A stretch of DNA of 64,000 bases from the NCBI GenBank assembly GCA_034770075.1, contig JAVJAP010000126.1, positions 124,001-188,000 of the forward strand, written 5' to 3'. This stretch comes from Aralia elata (taxonomy: Eukaryota; Streptophyta; Magnoliopsida; Apiales; Araliaceae). The translations under genes were made by a program, and so were the position numbers. Below are positions 34,519-46,245 of this stretch, piece by piece; the stretch's first letter is position 1, and every line of letters starts with the position of its first letter. Under the pieces are notes generated by a model. That model worked only from the letters and a program-made list of their open reading frames with translations. It did no database searches and was not told the DNA's origin.

Positions 34519-34530
34519 TGGTATCAGAGC
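34519..34530 (+). promoter_or_regulatory. Primer binding site of element E
   Basis: TGGTATCAGAGC two bases after the LTR end; Met-tRNA type. Confidence 0.88.
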
Positions 34531-36462
34531 TGATAGGTTAGAAACCTTAGGTAAGAGTACCTTAGGCTATAACCTTAGAGAAGAGAGGTGAAGATGATAA
34601 AGTATAAGCTCAGATAGAGTTTGAACAATAAGAAATAAATTTAAGAAATTTATAAAGAATAGATTAAAACATGTATGAGAAGATTCAAAGAAGAATTTCG
34701 CAGAGTTATAAGGAATAGGAATGCGGGGTTAACTGACTCCAGTAATGAAGATGCAAGTGATAATGAGTAGACGATATTTATAAGAAGAGAATGATAAAGA
34801 TGATAAGAATAAGAAGTTAAGTACAAGTTATGGTACAATCGTACTCTTTAATAGTTGATGTATGGTATCTAGGCTAAACGATTCCTTCAGAGAGCGGAGG
34901 TTAATATGAACTAGCAATCGATCTAACTCACTGTGAAAGACAGTGTAGACGAGACGCGAAACTAGTTTATTAGTTGTTTGTGGGAAACCACTCAGCTTAC
35001 TATATTGAACACTGTGAGAGACTCGATGTGTACCGAGTATAAAGTTTAGTTATTGATAAATTTAGAGAATGCATATTAAACAAGTTGATGTGATATAAGA
35101 AGATTCAAAGAAGAATCTTGAGGTATCTAAAAGATAAGAATCCGGAGTTACCCGACTCTGATAATAAAGATGATGAGTAATGATGAATAGATAAAGTCTA
35201 TAAGACTAAAAGCATAAAGGAAATCATAATATAACATGACTACAAGGTAAGTTAAGAAGATCGTAAAACAAAACGATAATGAGATAGAAAAGAATCGTAA
35301 TATAATACGATTAAAAGAAAAGGCCACAACGTGATCTGGTGAGGTCATAAGAGGACAAAGGATCAATCGATTGATTGAAAACTTTATAGCAGAATTGTCG
35401 TGCGAAAGTTGTACTATGAAATTGTACTATGTAAACTCATGAAAGAGTAATTAATGTTGAGATACGGATAAAATGAAATTCGTATTGAGAAAAGGGAAAG
35501 TCAGAATTATGTGGGATTTCAATTGAGGATTCATGTTAGTGGTTGAGTTATACGATTCCTGGTATGGGACGAGAATTTGTGCTTAGATTGAAAACCACTT
35601 AGCTTCCTATATTAATATAGTGGTTTAGTTGAACAAATCCTGGTATGGGACGGGGTTTGTCTATGGTTTAACAACCGCTCAACTTCCTATATTGATTAGT
35701 GGTCGAGTTAGTTCGACAACCACTTAGCTTCCTATATTGATAATCATTGAAATATTGGCGTCGCGCTATCGATATACATATGATGAGAAGGTGATTCTTT
35801 TCTCATATTTATATTTGATAGTTAGAGAATATTAAGATTAGGTGCGAGTTCTTTGAACTCATACTTATGGTAAGTTCGTGACTTATAATAGTATGGTGGA
35901 ACCCCTCAGTGAATGGACGATTTTGGTCTAACTATGATAAGTTCCTAAACCCATATGATTATGGTAAGTTCCTGAACTCATAACGTGTGGTAAGTTTGAT
36001 GAACTGTATTGGGGTATAGAAAAGTTGTGTATTGAGATCTGAGGATTTTTAGTGTAGTAAACTTTAAGGATGATAGAAATAGATAGAATTATTAGGCAAT
36101 GGATGATCATGGAAAAATTTGGAGTTGATGGTGGAAGCGTAGGTATTCCAAATCCTCTAGCTATGCTAGCTTTCGAATTTATTGACATCGTACCGATATT
36201 TGTATTTTTGTGTTTTTGAAAAATATGTTGGATCAATTTTTGAACCAATAAGTTTTAAAAAGGTCCTATGATTCATATGTCTATGCTATTTGTTTCGGCT
36301 AAGACAAAGATGATTTTTAGAATTTTGAACCCAGTTAAAGAAAAGGCAATGCCAATTTAAGTGGCTAGACAAATATTTTGATTGATGTTCGAATTATTGG
36401 TATACGTTTAAGCTATTGTTTCGGCTAGACGGATATTGAAATGTTTTTATCAAAATGGCTGA
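34531..36462 (+). other. Non-coding internal remnant of element E with local repeats
   Basis: No gag or pol can be recognised. A segment starting GAAGATTCAAAGAAGAAT occurs at 34679 and 35099 (about 420 bp apart) with diverged following sequence. Between about 35540 and 35740, strings like CCTGGTATGGGACG and CTTCCTATATT recur two or three times. Short phrases such as GGTAAGTTCCTGAACTCAT repeat near 35860-35995. It could be a non-autonomous element or a scrambled leader. Confidence 0.55.
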
Positions 36463-36703
36463 GGTGATGATGAGTGTGTTTTATTCACACAATTTGTGTA
36501 CTTTTGGCCTAGATAATTTGCAAGTCTTTAGGTATTTTATGTAGTTTTTATGTATTTTTATCTTATTTCTACATAAATTAGTTTTTAGTTATTTTTACAT
36601 GTTTTATGTTGCTTTGATGCATTTTCATTATGTTTGTAGGAATTGAAATAAATACCGCTCGGATCGTTGTTTGTATTGACTCAATGTCCGTGCCTGGACG
36701 TCT

Positions 36704-37040
36704 GTGCCCGAATGATAGTATGATGGAAATTTGTGCTTGGCGATGCTCGGTACTTAATTTGATAACAATTGGTAGTTGGGCGTGCATGGCGTCGGAAAGC
36801 GTGCACGGCGTCAGGAAGCGTGCATGGCGTGCGGCGTTGCCAAGCCACGAGGGCAAGCCCGTGCTTAGATATCCGTGCCCGAATGATAACACGGTGACAA
36901 TTTATGTTTGGCGATGCTCGGGGCTTAATTTGATGACATTTGGAAGTTAGAGGCGCTGGCGTTGGAAAACGTGCACGACGTGCGGCGTCGACCAAGCCGC
37001 GGGCATGGTATGCGACAGATTGGGGCGCCAGCGTGCGGCC
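36704..37040. repeat. Two diverged units of about 171 bp in solo LTR
   Basis: GTGCCCGAATGATA occurs at 36704 and 36875, each followed by GGCGATGCTCGG and a CTTAATTTGAT string and then GCGT-rich sequence. The equal length to the satellite looks coincidental, as the sequences do not match. Confidence 0.65.
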
Positions 37041-37375
37041 CAAGCGCTGGGCGCGGGCGCATGGGCGCGGCGTGCGGGCGCGCGCTGGGCGTATGGCAAG
37101 TTGGCGCACTGGGCGTGCGGGCGTGTGCGGCAGGCGCTGGGCGCGGGCGCATGGGTGCTGGGCGCGGGCGCGGGCGGGCCTAGGCAGGCGCTAGGCGCGG
37201 GGCCTTGGCACCGGGCGTTGGGCGTGCGGCCAAGGCGCTGGGCGCGGCCGCGCGCACTGGCGTGCGGGCGCGCGGCGTGGGCGTGCGGCGTTGGGCGTGC
37301 GGCCAACGTGCGGCCCAGGCGCTGGGCGCGCGCGCGGGCGCGCGCGCTGGCGTGCGGGCGCGCCAATGCCGTGAT
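37015..37375. repeat. CpG-rich degenerate repeat block
   Basis: About 360 bp made almost only of GCG, GGC and TGC words such as GGCGCGGGCGC and CGTGCGGGCGCG. All six frames are open in places because stops need A and T; the Ala/Arg/Gly-rich peptides are not genes. It lies upstream of the TATA box, where the other elements carry GC palindromes. Confidence 0.85.
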
Positions 37376-37451
37376 GAGTGCGATCTGACACAGTTTTAGT
37401 GCGTTCTGTGCTCCATTTTGTCCGATTTTGGCTAGGGTTTCTTGATGGAGG

Positions 37452-37461
37452 CTATATATAA
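37452..37461 (+). promoter_or_regulatory. TATA box of solo Athila LTR
   Basis: CTATATATAA about 80 bp downstream of the CpG-rich block. Confidence 0.55.
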
Positions 37462-38710
37462 TCCCTTCTAAGCTTCATATTAGATATCTAGGGATTGGGA
37501 GGCTAGACTTAAACATCAAAATAGAGAGCAAAAGTGCTGCAATACAAGGAAAACTCAGCAAAAGGCAAAGAACTAAGAAGTAAAGCCTTGTCAAAGGGAC
37601 ATCTAGAGAGAGGGAGGCTACAAAATACATCAACCAACAGTGCTAAAGGCTACAAATCAAGCTGAATCAAGCCACAAGCCAAGGAACTCAGTCAAGAAGA
37701 ATTGTAAAACCAAGGTGGAGAGCTAGAAACCAACAGCAACCCAAGGAACAACAACTCAACAACTTCAAAAGTGGTTTCATTTCTAGATTTTCATCTCCTT
37801 TGTAATTCGAATTTGACAATGTATAAATTGATATTGATGTTTATTGTAGCTATCATGAACTAACCTTCTATTCTAAGATTGCAATGGAACCCAACACTTA
37901 AATTGAATTGATTTCTCTTTCTATTGATTCTAGTTATTCATTTGTGAATTGATTGTCATAACATTTGCTTTCTAGATTAATTGTTTGGCCCGTAATTACC
38001 TTGGGAACCTATATGAACTTGACGAATGGATTATAGGTTAAGACCTAGTTATGATAACATGCGAGAGTATAGATTGTTGTGGGTTATTAATCGGATTAAG
38101 TGGCGTGTGTCTTATTAATTATCTGCAATAATAGGTATCTTGATAGTAGTTGGGATAGATATATACCTAATTACCGCATGCAACCAATTGAGAATCTAAT
38201 CTTAATGACTTACGATGTGAAAGTTGGTAATTGAGGGGACGATTAATTAGATTTGGTGACACGTGTTTATTAATCATTCCTAAAATTAGTCTCTTGATAG
38301 TGTATGGGATAGACATATACCTATGCACCGCTTAGGAAGATTCATGATTGACCATCGACAGAGGCTCTTGTGTAGTTTTGATTTCTCGGTTGTCCATTTG
38401 TATGTTATAACTGATTGAAAAGAGAGAGTTAGGAGATTCAAATGACGTGTTGGGGGAAATTGTAATCTTAGACCTTGCTATCTTGATAGTTTACCGCATT
38501 TTATTCATTACTCGACTTGTGAACTCAAACAATCAATAAACAATCAAACATTCATCGTTTCAATTAGATCAAATTGATATACGATTGGTACTTGGTTATT
38601 ATTTGTCACAATTCCCTGTGGGTTCGACTCTTATCTTATCATATATTACTTGTGGGCCGTGTATACTTGCACGTGTGTGTTTATCGATTGCTAAATCGAC
38701 CAATAGGTGA

Positions 38711-38847
38711 ATAACCATGGAAAAATGGGTAATTTATGTTGGGAAAATCCGACTTCACGCGTGAAAAGCATGTATAAGTGTTGTGCACAATACAGGGTAC
38801 AATAGGTGGATCCCCTAAAGTACCAACAGATGTTTTATAAGGGTGTA
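38711..38847 (+). repeat. Fragment of a B-type LTR between two insertions
   Basis: ATAACC, CTTCACGCGTG, GTGCACAATACAGGGTACAA and GGATCCCCTAAAGTACCAAC correspond in order to 20986-21085 of the B LTR. It is the target left between the solo Athila LTR and element D. Confidence 0.65.
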
Positions 38848-39772
38848 TGTTGCCTGATTTCACAATCAACAATTACGTGCAAGTATACACGGTCAACAAG
38901 TATTAAAGTGATAAGATAGAGTGTCGAACCCACAGGAATTACTATGTTTTATATCTCCAACTGTCAATTTAGATTATGGCTATTCTATTAAACAATCGCA
39001 ATTTGAATATTAATTGAAACTGATTAAATTAACACTAACACTGGCAACTATCACAAAGGTTAAAATTCAGATTTAAAGAGATTAAGACTACAATATCCCC
39101 AATTTATATCATAAACCAATCTATCTACGCATTCCAATTATTCATTTCAATAGAGTTGTTAACAGAAATTCAATTGTATTTATAAGCCCTTTTCCAAGTG
39201 ATCAAATAAATCTATCTAATCCAATTAACTCTGCAATATTCCTATGCAAAACCAAAGGATTAAATTCATTAAGCTTCAATTTCCAATTGTTACATGCAGC
39301 AAAGAGATATCCCTATTCACTTCACAATCCTAATTATTCAACACATGCAAATAATTAAGAATACATGCTATCTCATCCAGTTCTAACCCTAGATTGCATC
39401 TCCTGAATTCACCTAGAATATTACGCTAAATTATCGGCCAAACAATTAATCAATAAGCATAAAATAAGATAGACAACTCAAATTGATTGAATAACTGAAA
39501 TCAAATAGATAGTTAATTCATAAATATAATTGGTTCAATTGTAGCCTTAATTAAAAAGTTTAGTTCATACTGACAATAAAAACTAGAATTCCAAAATAAG
39601 TCATCATAATTAATTACAAATTAGAGATAAAAGATTAAAAGAAAACTCAATATAATTAATCTCTAGTCCTCCAATCTGAATTCCTCACGATGCTTGACTT
39701 GATCTTCAATCTCCTTGCTCAGCTCTTAAAATTCAATCTCCGTGTGTCGTCTCTTTTTCCAATGTGTTATCT

Positions 39773-39782
39773 CTTATTTATA
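39773..39782 (-). promoter_or_regulatory. TATA box of element D LTR
   Basis: TATAAATAAG on the minus strand, about 105 bp downstream (in transcript sense) of the palindrome cluster. Confidence 0.55.
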
Positions 39783-39888
39783 TCCTCAAAATCCTCCTCA
39801 TCAGAGTGGTAGATAGAATCCTTGTTAGCTTCAACCTTTCCAAGATAACTGATTTCTGAAAAGTCTTTTAATTTCTATCAGCCGCATT

Positions 39889-39998
39889 CTCGCCCCGGCG
39901 AGAAGTTCTTCACAAATGTCCTCGCCCCGGTGAGGTGTCGCCCCAGCGAGGTCTCGCCCCGGCGAGAAAAATAAACCATGGATTCTCGCCCCGGCGAG
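39889..39998. repeat. Five 14-bp palindromes on a 16/32-bp grid
   Basis: Centres of CTCGCCCCGGCGAG-like sites fall at 39895.5, 39927.5, 39943.5, 39959.5 and 39991.5, so steps are 32, 16, 16 and 32. Sites two, three and five carry one or two changes. The core is the same as in the unrelated element B. Confidence 0.9.
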
Positions 39999-40159
39999 GT
40001 TGCCCTGCACCCAGCTATTTGTTTCTTCTTCTAACCTGCAGCCAGCCTCGACCTACAAAAGCAATACAAAAATAAATAAAAAGATACTAAAAACACTTAA
40101 AGACTGTAAAAAATTAAGCCAAAGACGTATCAAACCCGTAGGTTAAAACTTACTCATCA

Positions 40160-40199
40160 AATACCCCTAAACTCGAAACTTTGCTTGTCCTCAAGCAAA
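40160..40199 (-). promoter_or_regulatory. Hairpin plus polypurine tract of element D
   Basis: On minus: TTTGCTTG-AGGA-CAAGCAAA (40199-40180), then GAGTTTAGGGGTATT and the LTR start. The stem is 8 bp, one longer than in A. Confidence 0.85.
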
Positions 40200-40554
40200 A
40201 ACACAAATCAAACCATAATAACATCTAAACTAACAACCTATATGAATGCAAATGTATGACTATCCATACTCAAGCAAATAATTAACAGATATCACAAAAA
40301 ATTCAGCCTCAGAAATCAGTAACTACCAATTTAACAGAACTTCAACCTCGTGCACCATCAACAAGCCAACTATTATCAGTTATGACTTATTCTCAACCCT
40401 TCCATAAGTGTGTGCAAAATATATCAAACCAATCAGAATATGAATTCAACTCTTAGTATCACAATGCTCAGATAAAAATAAGTTCACAGATTTTACTTTC
40501 AAGCTCAACTGCTATTCACTTGTCTTCACATTTTTCTTTCTGTTTTCTTTTTAA

Positions 40555-40760
40555 ACGAGTGCGTTTTACGCTCCATCTCGTCATAGCATCTCGACTAGTG
40601 CAATGTTCATCTTTATTAGGCTATTCAATGTCACTCGTGTAACGAACTTTCAACCAACGACTCCCAAACCAGACGATTTTAGGGCGCTGAGTGTAAAGAC
40701 ACATCCTAAGGGCATACTCATTCAAATGACACCGGCCACAAAGACAAACTAGTCAAGACC
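40555..40760 (-). other. Conserved Athila 3' non-coding block in element D
   Basis: Counterpart of 6269-6455. It keeps CTGGTTTGGGAG, GTGACATTGAATAGCCTAA and the terminal double hairpin at 40581-40555 (ACGAG/CTCGT enclosing GCGT/ACGC). The small hairpin GTGT-CTTT-ACAC is at 40702-40691. The surrounding 40200-41192 is otherwise non-coding. Confidence 0.7.
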
Positions 40761-41192
40761 TTCTCTTATCTGTCTATATTCGTTAATTATTCTTTTTCTT
40801 GCACTAGACAGACATCGAAGCAGTATTTATTCAACAACTTTTTTTATTATTTTCTTTTTTTTTTCGATCCAACAAGTGATAACAGTCTATACCTTCACGT
40901 GAGCACGTAATACACCAAAGAAAAACCAACTCCTAATTACTTTAATACACATTCGTGAGCAATTAAAAACCAAGGGTCTCAAATAAACATAACTAACAAC
41001 AGTCAACTTCTGAATTTAGCACTCACTAGCCATCCCATTAAACTGAATTAGAACTGATCAAGTTTCATCATCGGCCATCCCTAAATGACTTCCATTAATG
41101 CATTGCTTGAATACCCCTAAATGACTAATGCAATCTAAAATGAAACTAAGACAAATAAAACTAAAATACAACTGGATGAGCAAATTCTAAAA

Positions 41193-41234
41193 TAACCCCT
41201 CCCCCAAACTCAAACGATACAATGTCCTCATTGT
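41193..41234 (-). other. Hairpin ACAATG-AGGA-CATTGT and G-rich purine tract
   Basis: The stem is at 41234-41219 and the tract GAGTTTGGGGGAGGGG follows. It sits about 45 bp after the accessory ORF stop, the same place as 5767-5802 in element A. The tract is strong enough to look like a second PPT. Confidence 0.7.
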
Positions 41235-41278
41235 GCGAAAAATAAAGAAAGTAAAGAACAGAGGACTTCCCCGACAGG

Positions 41279-43296
41279 TCAAGCAGTAGGCCCAAACTCG
41301 TCATCATCATCTGGGGTTGGTGGTGGAAAATCTGGCAATGGCTGCGCCTCTGGAAAATGAACAAAATCCATCAACGGTTGTGTTAGGTTTGTATAACGCG
41401 ACCATGCAATCAAATTACATAAATAAAGCGGAAGCGCAATAAAATCAGATTTTAAAATTTTATACAAACCATCACTATGATCTTTCTTTATGCACAATTA
41501 TTAATTAAACGAAAGAGATGGAGAATAAGAATTATACCCTTGTAGAATTCTAGCTTCCTCAGGTACAAGTTCACCTCTAATTCCTTCGCGTTCTCTTTGA
41601 ATTCCACCGATTAAATTCCTTCCTTTGATCAACGTTAGCCACCCAAGTGTTTGGCCTCTAGAGGTGATCCACCAAGGAATAATACTTGTTCAAGAAGATG
41701 GGTGTTGGCAAAACCCTAGTTTCTATCTCTATAGAAATTGTAAGTAGTCTCCATAATTCTTATGTAAGAGTGTGTAACCCTAATCTATGATAAGACTTCT
41801 CTTATTTATAGATGTAGGAAAACCCTTCCCTAAACTATTTAGAATTAGAGTTTCTATTCTGATTAAACTCTTTTAATTAAATTAAACTCCTAATCCAATT
41901 AGGAATTCATGTGAGAGTACTTCTATTAATTAATTCCCAATCCCTATTAGGAATTAAATAATAGTAATAGTAATAATAATAATAATAAGACTCCTCTTAT
42001 TAATTTGTATTTAATATTTCTAAAATATTAAATAATAAATATTAAGCTATTTAATTTATTCTATCTACATAGACTAAATTAAATACACTTAACTTATTAT
42101 TACAATTATGCCATTTACTTCTTAAATAAATATTTTTCTTTTGCGGTGTGACCCTTTACGTTCTCCATATTAAACCGGTTGTGAATAAATCAATTGGAAC
42201 AATTCTAATCTTATTTAAATAAATAAATTAAACTATTTAATTCATTTAAATAAATAATATTTATTCTACAATAAGGGTAAGCCCCCTTAGCGATCAACGA
42301 TTTTCCAGATAATATAGATTTCAACATTAATCATAAAAGAACTTTTCAGTGCATAGTTACCGTACAATTCAATCCTTCTACCATACAATATCCCAATTAA
42401 ATATAAGACATGGAATTACTGTCAAGTCTTATTTTATTTAATTATATGTATTTCGATTCTCAAATGCACAACTCTAAATAATGCAAATTAGAAACTCTTT
42501 TCTAATTTCATTCTGCCTTGGCTAAGGACTACTGAGTTGTCATTTATCGAATCACATAGGACATTCACATCTTTTACTAGACGTGGTAGATTCTTTCTTG
42601 ATCATTCACATATCTCCATGTACAACTTATTATACCCACTCATACCCTTTGTTATACCCTAAAGGTCTTAAGGGACATGTCAAAGTATAACTCATCATAC
42701 ACAAGATACTATGATGATCTCAAGTCCAAGGATCACTTGTACTACTATCACTAGAGGAATTCCTATTGACAGGCGAGTAAAACTCCATTAGGTATTCCTT
42801 AGCGAGCCACGTTCAGTGAACTTATTCTCCAATAAGCACCTACATACTTGCTTTAGTGTCTCCACACAAATGATTATGAGATCAATCATCCTCTTCTTAA
42901 GAGCAAGCAACATATGTACTAATCTATCCGGATTCACTAATCCCTTTTTAGTAATCCAACGATTAGGAACGATTTTAGTTTATGAGCTATCTAGAATTTA
43001 GATCTCATTAGCATGATCACCATCATGATTCTAAAAGCATTACTCAAAACTATGGGTTTATCACATTTAATATAACAGTACTATGTAGATAATATAAAAT
43101 GCCTTTAATAACCGAATAAGATTACAAAGATATGCTACATCATATCAAATATAATTGGCTTGTGTGCATACTACTTTCAGGTTGCATATTAGAATACATG
43201 TTTGCAATCGCCTGCGTACAACTCTACTGGCAAGCGAACATATGTTCATGTCGATCCGCCAACCGTTGATTCTGCCTCAATATGGTTTTATGCTGA
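41279..43296 (-). pseudogene. C-terminal part of element D accessory ORF, split by solo copia LTR
   Basis: Two pieces, 43296-43185 and 41380-41279, are separated by the solo LTR and one TSD copy. Read without the insertion they stay in one frame with a single TAG. The pieces encode a Gln/Arg-rich helix and an acidic, Pro-rich tail (PPPTPDDDDEFGPTA) matching the layout of the element A ORF end. The upstream part lies beyond element C at 58165-59141. Confidence 0.8.
41381..43179 (-). repeat. Solo copia LTR with TSD GGTTG
   Basis: It runs from TGTTAGGTTTG to CTACTTTCA on +, 1799 bp, close to 9960-11784. GGTTG at 41376-41380 and 43180-43184 is the TSD. A solo LTR arises by recombination between the two LTRs of a full element. 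The minus-strand TATA box at 41801-41810 is kept. No coding content. Confidence 0.95.
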
Positions 43297-45450
43297 TGTA
43301 AACACCTAAATTTTGCGCTTCGTATACTAACCCTGACAGGAGGGCAAAATCATCAATTAACCCAGCCTACGAGAACGAAAGGTGGACATAAGTACGAACA
43401 CTCAAAACCACCATAACGACTTGCGATCAAAGTCGACATGACAACGAGCGGATATCAGGAATCGACTAATGGCCACTAAGCTTACCTGCTCACCGGTGAG
43501 CTGGTGGGGGTCGGGGGGCAGCGCCCCCTGGAAACCAAGCTCCAAATACAAATCCTGTGTCATGTCGCAGCCATTCGAAACGAGCATTCCTGAATGACAT
43601 GGCACATTTCCCAGCGGCTCCTAGACTGCAAAATATAAGCCTTTCAGCGAAAACCAACAGTACGACACGAGAATCGAGGTGCAGTACAAAAATTGAGAAA
43701 ATCAGCCCAGCCAGCCGCAGATCAATTCGCGGCCAATGATGGGACGACTGACGACACGACACTCGAGCGCGGCCAAGCCGCGGATCAATCTGCGGCTGCC
43801 TCTGGCAGCCTTTGTCAATGCAATTCTTCATTTTTTCATCCAGGGAGAAGGAGTTTGGAAAAAAGAAAAAAAAAGCAGCAGCAAGCAGCTGCGAGACAGG
43901 AGAGAAAAGAGAGAAAAAGTGAGGATTTATACCCCTTTTGTTAGATTGTATCACATACACTTTCTACTCTATTTAATATACGAGTTTATACGCGTGGTGT
44001 CATTTGCAAGGTGAAAAGCCTTTTTTATAGCATTTTTTGTTATATCATTTTGTTAAGCTTTTGTCATTCGGGCTATATTAAATGTAGTTTTTCTTGTATA
44101 TTATTGTGGATCCGTGGATTAAGGATTATTAGTGAGGGTTCCAACGGAACGAAATTCTTCCTAATGGCTCGATGATATCCATTTGGTCATTTTTAGCTCG
44201 TTATGGTAATGTATTATGCGTAGTGTATTTAGATTGCTATTTTAGGATATCGTGGTGTGTTAGGCAACCCGGTGTTGTTTATTTTTTGTAGTATCCATTT
44301 TGTGGGTGTGTAGCAATTTTGGGTGTGAGCCTAGGAACGCGACCCCGTGGTCCAAATCCGATGATGGACATTTTTGGGTGTATGTAGTAGGGTCGATGTA
44401 CCCTTTATTGTAAATATGTAATTGTCGGGCCTTAAAACGATATCAAGTTGAAAATCGGGTTTAAGGCCCCGTAATAGTGAAATATGTGATTGTGGGCGTT
44501 TGGGGTTATTTTGATGGCTCACATGCCCATGAATAGCCCCCACGCATTTTAATGCTTGATTTGATTTACGACACAAAAACTGATTTCAAAGCTAAACGAT
44601 GAAGATTTCCATAAAATCAATCAAATTAGGTTATTAGCACCACAAGGCTTAAAATTGGAAGTGCTAATGAATGTCGATTCCTATTTAAACGAGAAGGCTA
44701 AAGAAAAATCGTTTTCAAACATCACAAAAATGGTTTTATAAAAATAAATAACGTTTTATTAAATCTTTGTGCATAGGGTTAAAGAGATCCTAGAAGTTGC
44801 CCGTTATTTTATTTACGAAAGCAACGTATAGGTCTCGATTCCTATTTTGACGAAGGTTTAAAAAACTCTTGTTTTGCCAAAACGACTCCTAATGAAAATC
44901 TCACAGCTTTTGACAATTAAAATCAAACATTTCTCACAAAAAAAATAAAGCTTTCTCGTATAGGCCGAAAGACATTCTAAAGCAGTCTCAAATTAAAACA
45001 CGACTTTTCATAAAAAACCAAATGGTTTTTTCATGCAAACTCACCACAACATTCACATAGGCACACACGCGCGCACACACACATTTTAAGCATTAAAGGA
45101 TAGGAAAAGCATCGAGATTGCGGTAACCGTATTTCACAGAAGTTGGGGGGTGCCTAACACCTTCCCCTCGCTTAAGCAAGCCCCCGAACTCTATGAATCT
45201 CGGTTTGCAGGCCAATTAATTCAGAGTCACATATGAGCCAGCGATTTACGAAAACGAAGCTCGGATGAGTTGGTACATCCATTTCAAATATACCAACTGG
45301 CGACTCTGGTCAATTGGCTCATCATAAAAAACTATTTTTCAAAACCCCGTCGACATTTGTGCCGACCTTTTCCAAAAAAATCATCTAATAAAAAGGCTAA
45401 AATTGGAAAGGGTAATAATTAGCATAGAAGCGATTTTCCCAGCGTCGACA
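43297..45450 (+). repeat. 5' LTR of element C
   Basis: TGTAAACACC to GCGTCGACA, 2154 bp. It contains two copies of a 20-bp palindrome-like unit, GCCGCRGATCAATYYGCGGC (43714-43733 and 43777-43796). Minus-strand ORFs near 43500-43960 and 44331-44576 recur in the 3' LTR and are not supported as genes. Confidence 0.95.
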
Positions 45451-46245
45451 GCTGGCGACTCTGCTGGGGACATTAGAGGGCTTAAGCCGCGTTCAAATCT
45501 TGATGCTGTCCTATCCTTTAAAAATTTATGAATGTGTATGTACATGCGATATTTTGACCTGTTTTACTTGTTGTTGTGTGAATGTGTGTTTTTGTCCAAT
45601 GAATGAATGATTGAATGGAATTGCTTTACTTTAAAGTAATCATTTGCATACGGTGAGGACGATGAATGTGAATGTATGTTGAGAGTGTACCTCCTCTTGA
45701 GGCAAACATGTCGGTTGCTTATTACTAGAGTCGAAGGGGCTGCTCCCCGGAGATGGCTCCGGAAACGCACCACCCAGATCCACTCCAATCGAAAGGATTC
45801 AGATGAGTAGATTGCGAAGATTTGGGGACCTTCATGTCGAAAAGCCGCGAGAGTAACCTTAGGGTAGGTCAGCCTCAGATTAACCCAATGCAGGGAAAGT
45901 CTCCTCATGCCCTTTTACGTTTACGCGTATAAATGTCATAGTCCCATTCAATATTTTTATATATACCTCCCATTTTTGTCAAAAGAAAGTACTAACCTCT
46001 ATGTTTTGCAGGGAATAGCTGGGAAAACATAATAATTCGTGTCTAGCATTTATTATTTTAATAAGGGATTGCTAACATTTTGTTTTGTAGGGAAAGATTA
46101 AAAAACCCAAAAACACAAAAGTTAAATCTTTAGCATGCATCCACATCTTTCATTTCCCAAGATTAAACTTCAAACCGTTTTCTCCTGTAGGATTGCTCCT
46201 CAAACGCGTTTGCGATCTAAGAGGGCCCAGGATTCTACATCTGAA
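45451..46245 (+). other. Leader of element C with PBS
   Basis: TGGCGACTCTGCTGGGGAC (45453-45471) is in the PBS position and is typical of Tat-lineage elements; I do not assign the tRNA. The rest is non-coding. Two acceptor-like strings, TGTTTTGCAGGGAA near 46004 and TTTTGTAGGGAAA near 46084, suggest possible leader splicing. Confidence 0.75.

Larger units (their letters stand above)
36468..38705 (+). repeat. Solo Athila-type LTR with CpG-rich core
   Basis: It starts TGATGAGTG and shares with the A and D LTRs the segment around TAATTACC...GCATG and the end GTATACTTGC. The 5' flank GGTGA (36463-36467) recurs at 38706-38710, so a 5-6 bp TSD is likely; the LTR end (ACCAATA) is not a clean CA, so the last bases are uncertain. 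It has a TATA box at 37452 and no internal region on either side. Length is about 2.24 kb. Confidence 0.78.
38848..40159 (-). repeat. 3' LTR of element D
   Basis: On minus it starts TGATGAGTAAG after the PPT and ends near CAGGCAACA; 1312 bp. It shares the GTATACTTGCACGT end with the solo LTR. It contains five palindromes at 39889-39998 and a minus-strand TATA box at 39773-39782. Confidence 0.85.

Noticed and set aside
36704..37040. 171-bp period in the solo LTR as a possible relative of the 171-bp satellite
   Set aside because: The sequences share no words of note; equal length appears to be chance.
37005..37400. Long overlapping Ala/Arg-rich ORFs on both strands
   Set aside because: They come from GC-only sequence lacking stop codons; all frames are open and none has gene features.
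43490..43960. 156-codon minus-strand ORF and its partner near 56237-56662
   Set aside because: Both lie in the LTRs of element C, differ in length between the two LTRs and have no recognisable domain.
45564..45908. 114-codon minus-strand ORF in the element C leader
   Set aside because: Non-coding leader position, no domain, and no reason to expect a gene there.
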